A stretch of DNA of 60,000 nucleotides from contig NMRA01000058.1 in NCBI GenBank assembly GCA_002633005.1, positions 289,585 to 349,584 on the forward strand, in the 5' to 3' direction. The DNA comes from Phoronis australis (lineage: Eukaryota; Phoronida; Phoronidae). The first letter of the stretch is position 1; each line of letters starts with the position of its first letter. Positions 1 to 60,000 of this stretch are shown piece after piece. Below the pieces are notes generated by a model that saw only the letters and a list, made by a program, of their open reading frames with translations, did no database searches and had not been told where the DNA came from. The position numbers and the translations under genes are program-made.

Positions 1-1187
1 AGTAGACAGGGTTATTAAAATAAAGTAATGAAAAAGGTATGAAACATTTAAAACCAGCGTTCTTTTGGGAAGTGGCCCTTTGTTAAGATCAACGCACATT
101 TATTTTTTTTGTCTTTTTGTAATATTTAAAATTATTGTATCAAGTTAAAACTGCTCTCCACATTACAGGCTTTTACTCTGTGCAAATGTCAGGGAAAAAC
201 AATTTGGGTCTAATAAGGACCACCATTGTTAAGAAAATAGTGCTAGCTATTACCTTTTCACTTCATTAGCCGAGATTTAGATCAATACAAAAGGCCTGAT
301 GAATAGGAATCATAAAAGTTGTCTGGGGCTTGGGGAATCAGAGTAGTAACCAGTGTAAGTGAGAAATTCTCCTCATGATCATCACTGGAGACGACAACAA
401 CAAACACATTTAACTGAATGGTAACATTATTTGTTGGTATTATAAAAAATACAAAAGAGGGATTGATGTCACACTATAGAAATATTTGCGTAGTAGATTG
501 AATTCATGAATTATTACCCTCTACTCTTGGTCACTTGAAATTTTTATTTCCGCCCTATCTTCAGGTTCGCAGGTACACTAGTCTATGACTTGCGCTGGGG
601 TGAGCTACTGTTGCTAGAACAAGTATTAACCCTACCTTCATAAGGTGGGCGTAAGTTGTACGTTTTTCAAGTTGCCGCCAGTGCAAGTGGTGTCCACACT
701 ACCACTAATTCTAGTCACAACTCACTCTAGGAGTAACTTGATCTAGGGTAACTCGTAGTGTGGGCGGCACTAACTACTCAGTGGGAGTTACCTGGGGTGC
801 ACCAGTAGGGGGCAGAACCAGCTTCTGGTGTCATGGGTCTTGAGATCCTTTTAAAACTAACCAAATCTCTATTGATATTTGGTCAGGTGTCCTTTATTTT
901 GTACCCCAAAAAATTGTTTCTTAAAGATGTCGCTCATATCTCAGAAGACATTGGTCTTTTTAAATCACGAATTAACGATGTTGGATATTATAGGAATGTG
1001 GCCACATGAAAAGTGTCTTTTAAAAAAGTCCTATAAGTTACAGAAAAATGCCTGCGACAGATTTCAATGTCCTTATTATACTCTATTCAGCACGACATCT
1101 TTTTGCTGGCTTGGCATTGGTATGATTTTACACAGTAAAGCGTACTTATGCTTATGAGACTGATCATGCTGATTTTCTCCTTTTCAG
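1..1187 (+). other. ACAP intron, 5' part of window
   Basis: No exon or recognisable mobile element. AT-rich, with a locally GC-richer stretch from about 570 to 840 that contains several short inverted words around GTAGTG/CACTAC and a perfect CTCF-like core at 802-815. The 92-codon open frame at 879-1157 has no recognisable similarity and is treated as chance. Confidence 0.6.
802..815 (+). promoter_or_regulatory. CTCF-like core motif, single copy
   Basis: CCAGTAGGGGGCAG matches the vertebrate CTCF core consensus CCASYAGRKGGCRS at all 14 positions on the + strand. It is not inside the modular repeat that carries the other matches. Binding is inferred only. Confidence 0.4.
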
Positions 1188-58941
<57,754 letters not shown>

Positions 58942-59343
58942 GTAAATAAAACCTCATATTAAACAAACATAGGGGAGAGTGGGGTAAAACGGCCCACCGA
59001 GTAAGACAGCTACTTCCTCAGTTTTCTAGCTTAACAAGGCTGGCGCCAGGTGGCTTCTACACCGTTTTATTGCTCGACCGATAGGGGTCGTAACCACATA
59101 TTGGCTCGAATCTAGCAGAACTGCAGAGGACATAAGTTGTGGCATGAAATATTTGATGCCCCTCGAAGTTAGGTGAGTACCTCCCTTTCGTAACATATTT
59201 AAAAAATGTAATGTACAAAATAAACTTGATTGTGTGATTAAGCTTAACAGTAATGCCTTGTGAATGAGAAAATGACAGCAAAATTTAAAATGACCTTAAC
59301 TAGTTTTCTCTGTGCATGCTTGATTGTGGTGACATCCTTAACG

Positions 59344-59587
59344 GGTAAGACGGACAGCTGGGTAGTGGGATAAGACGGACAGCTGGGTAGTGGGATAAGA
59401 CGGACAGCTGGGTAGCGGGATAAGACGGACAGCTGGGTAGCGGGATAAGACGGACAGCTGGGTAGCGGGATAAGACGGACAGCTGGGTAGCGGGATAAGA
59501 CGGACAGCTGGGTGGGTAGTGGGATAAGACGGACAGCTGGGTAGTGGGATAAGACGGACAGTTGGGTAGTGGGATAAGACGGACAGG
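59344..59587. repeat. 25-bp minisatellite in the pogo-like element
   Basis: Ten tandem units of GACGGACAGCTGGGTAGTGGGATAA type (one unit has four extra bases, GGGT). Each unit contains GGGATAAGACGG, close to the element's terminal GGGGTAAAACGG. The open minus frame at 59244-59609 is a product of the repeat. Confidence 0.95.
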
Positions 59588-59656
59588 GTGACCGTTTTAC
59601 CCCATACATATTTAATAGAGTGGCAGAAATAATTTTTGATGTTTTGTTTTTAGATA

Positions 59657-59902
59657 ATGCCGCGGAAATATATAAGAACGTCTACAAGAAATGCGTGGGA
59701 AAGTGAGGACATGGAGAAGGCAATAGCCGCGATGAGAAGGGGAGAGATGGGCTGTAAAATTGCTGCAAGGCAGTTTGGAGTACCGAGAACTACTCTGAAG
59801 CGTAGATTTAAAGACCAGAATGTTCGGGCGAAAGGATCCTTCAAAGTTCTTGGTCGTTTCACAGTAAGTAATAAAATAAATTACAATGAAAATTTGTTTT
59901 AA
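59657..59902 (+). CDS. pogo/Tigger-type transposase, N-terminal HTH part
   Basis: ATG at 59657 follows a short leader. The product starts MPRKYIRTSTRNAWESEDME and continues AIAAMRRGEMGCKIAARQFG, VPRTTLKRR, then VLGRFT. This is a psq/CENP-B-type helix-turn-helix as found at the N terminus of pogo, Tigger and jerky transposases: acidic residues before the first helix, AARxFGVPRTTLxRR as the recognition helix, LGRF as the usual end. It binds the terminal repeats. After LGRFT the frame ends at 59902, but ACA|GTAAGT at 59861 could be a splice donor into the catalytic DDE exon beyond the window. Integrity unknown. Confidence 0.75.
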   Translation: MPRKYIRTSTRNAWESEDMEKAIAAMRRGEMGCKIAARQFGVPRTTLKRRFKDQNVRAKGSFKVLGRFTVSNKINYNENLF

Positions 59903-60000
59903 TGTTGATATTTATGTCAACTATGAGACAAATTAAATGGTTGATAAAGCGAGAATTGCAGTTTAAATAGACTGACTGTCTCGGTATATGGTTTGAGTTT

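Larger units (their letters stand above)
58971..60000 (+). mobile_element. pogo-like DNA transposon, 5' part (runs off the window)
   Basis: Begins after TA with GGGGAGAGTGGGGTAAAACG, 29 bp downstream of ACAP exon 10. An inverted copy of TGGGGTAAAACGG lies at 59590-59603. Between them is a 25-bp minisatellite. The transposase ORF starts at 59657. TA at the left edge is the target expected for the Tc1/mariner-pogo superfamily. The right end is outside the window. Confidence 0.7.

Noticed and set aside
59244-59609. 121-codon minus frame with YPAVRLIPL repeats
   Set aside because: Pure translation of the 25-bp minisatellite; no conserved protein.

Overview
The window is a slice of an animal nuclear genome. 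It is AT-rich, with multi-kb GT-AG introns and a dense, layered load of invertebrate-type transposable elements: an L1/Tx1-like LINE, two other LINE remnants, an endonuclease-bearing Penelope-like element, pogo-like and other TIR DNA elements, and a tandem-module repeat. The one host gene is a member of the ACAP family (BAR-PH-ArfGAP-ankyrin). The repeats suggest a marine invertebrate bilaterian, such as a hemichordate, cephalochordate, mollusc or brachiopod. I cannot name the species.

Host gene: ten coding exons on the + strand run from 1188 to 58941 (1,415 coding nt, about 2.4% of the window). Splice phases are consistent across all ten, giving 471 uninterrupted residues: PH domain (exons 1-3), linker (exon 4), ArfGAP domain with a C-x2-C-x16-C-x2-C zinc finger and catalytic arginine (exons 5-7), Ser/acidic linker (exons 7-9) and the first two ankyrin repeats (exons 9-10). 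The N-terminal BAR exons and the remaining ankyrin exons lie outside. The protein is expected to be an ARF6-directed GAP at endosomal and plasma membranes.

Everything else is intronic. 1-9.3 kb: a perfect CTCF-like core motif at 802, a full TIR element (1562-3035), the first copy of a modular repeat (3548-4140), a THAP-like remnant and a dispersed repeat. 9.4-28.7 kb (19 kb intron): the second copy of that dispersed repeat, a foldback MITE, a modular-repeat block (19.6-22.9 kb) holding a 14-bp minisatellite and a 904-base assembly gap, a minus-strand LINE interrupted by a MITE, and a cluster of TTCATGAA palindromes. 28.8-42 kb: MITEs, an RNase H LINE fragment, and a 4.3-kb TIR element (37481-41786) with no visible transposase. 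42.3-58.8 kb: three more modular-repeat blocks, one holding a Penelope-like GIY-YIG fragment and one inserted inside an L1/Tx1-like LINE. 58.97 kb to the end: a pogo-like transposon with a 25-bp minisatellite and an HTH ORF that runs toward the window edge.

The most notable signal is the modular repeat. Its best copy has a 448-bp period made of three modules (145, 161 and 142 bp). Each module ends in a sequence whose reverse complement matches, or nearly matches, the 14-bp CTCF core CCASYAGRKGGCRS, always in the same orientation. Seven perfect minus-strand matches lie in these repeats. An eighth, on the + strand, lies outside them near the window start. One copy cleanly interrupts a LINE reading frame in a T run with no clear target duplication, which fits a Helitron/Helentron-like non-autonomous element. 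The working hypothesis is a mobile repeat that spreads oriented arrays of CTCF-type sites inside introns.
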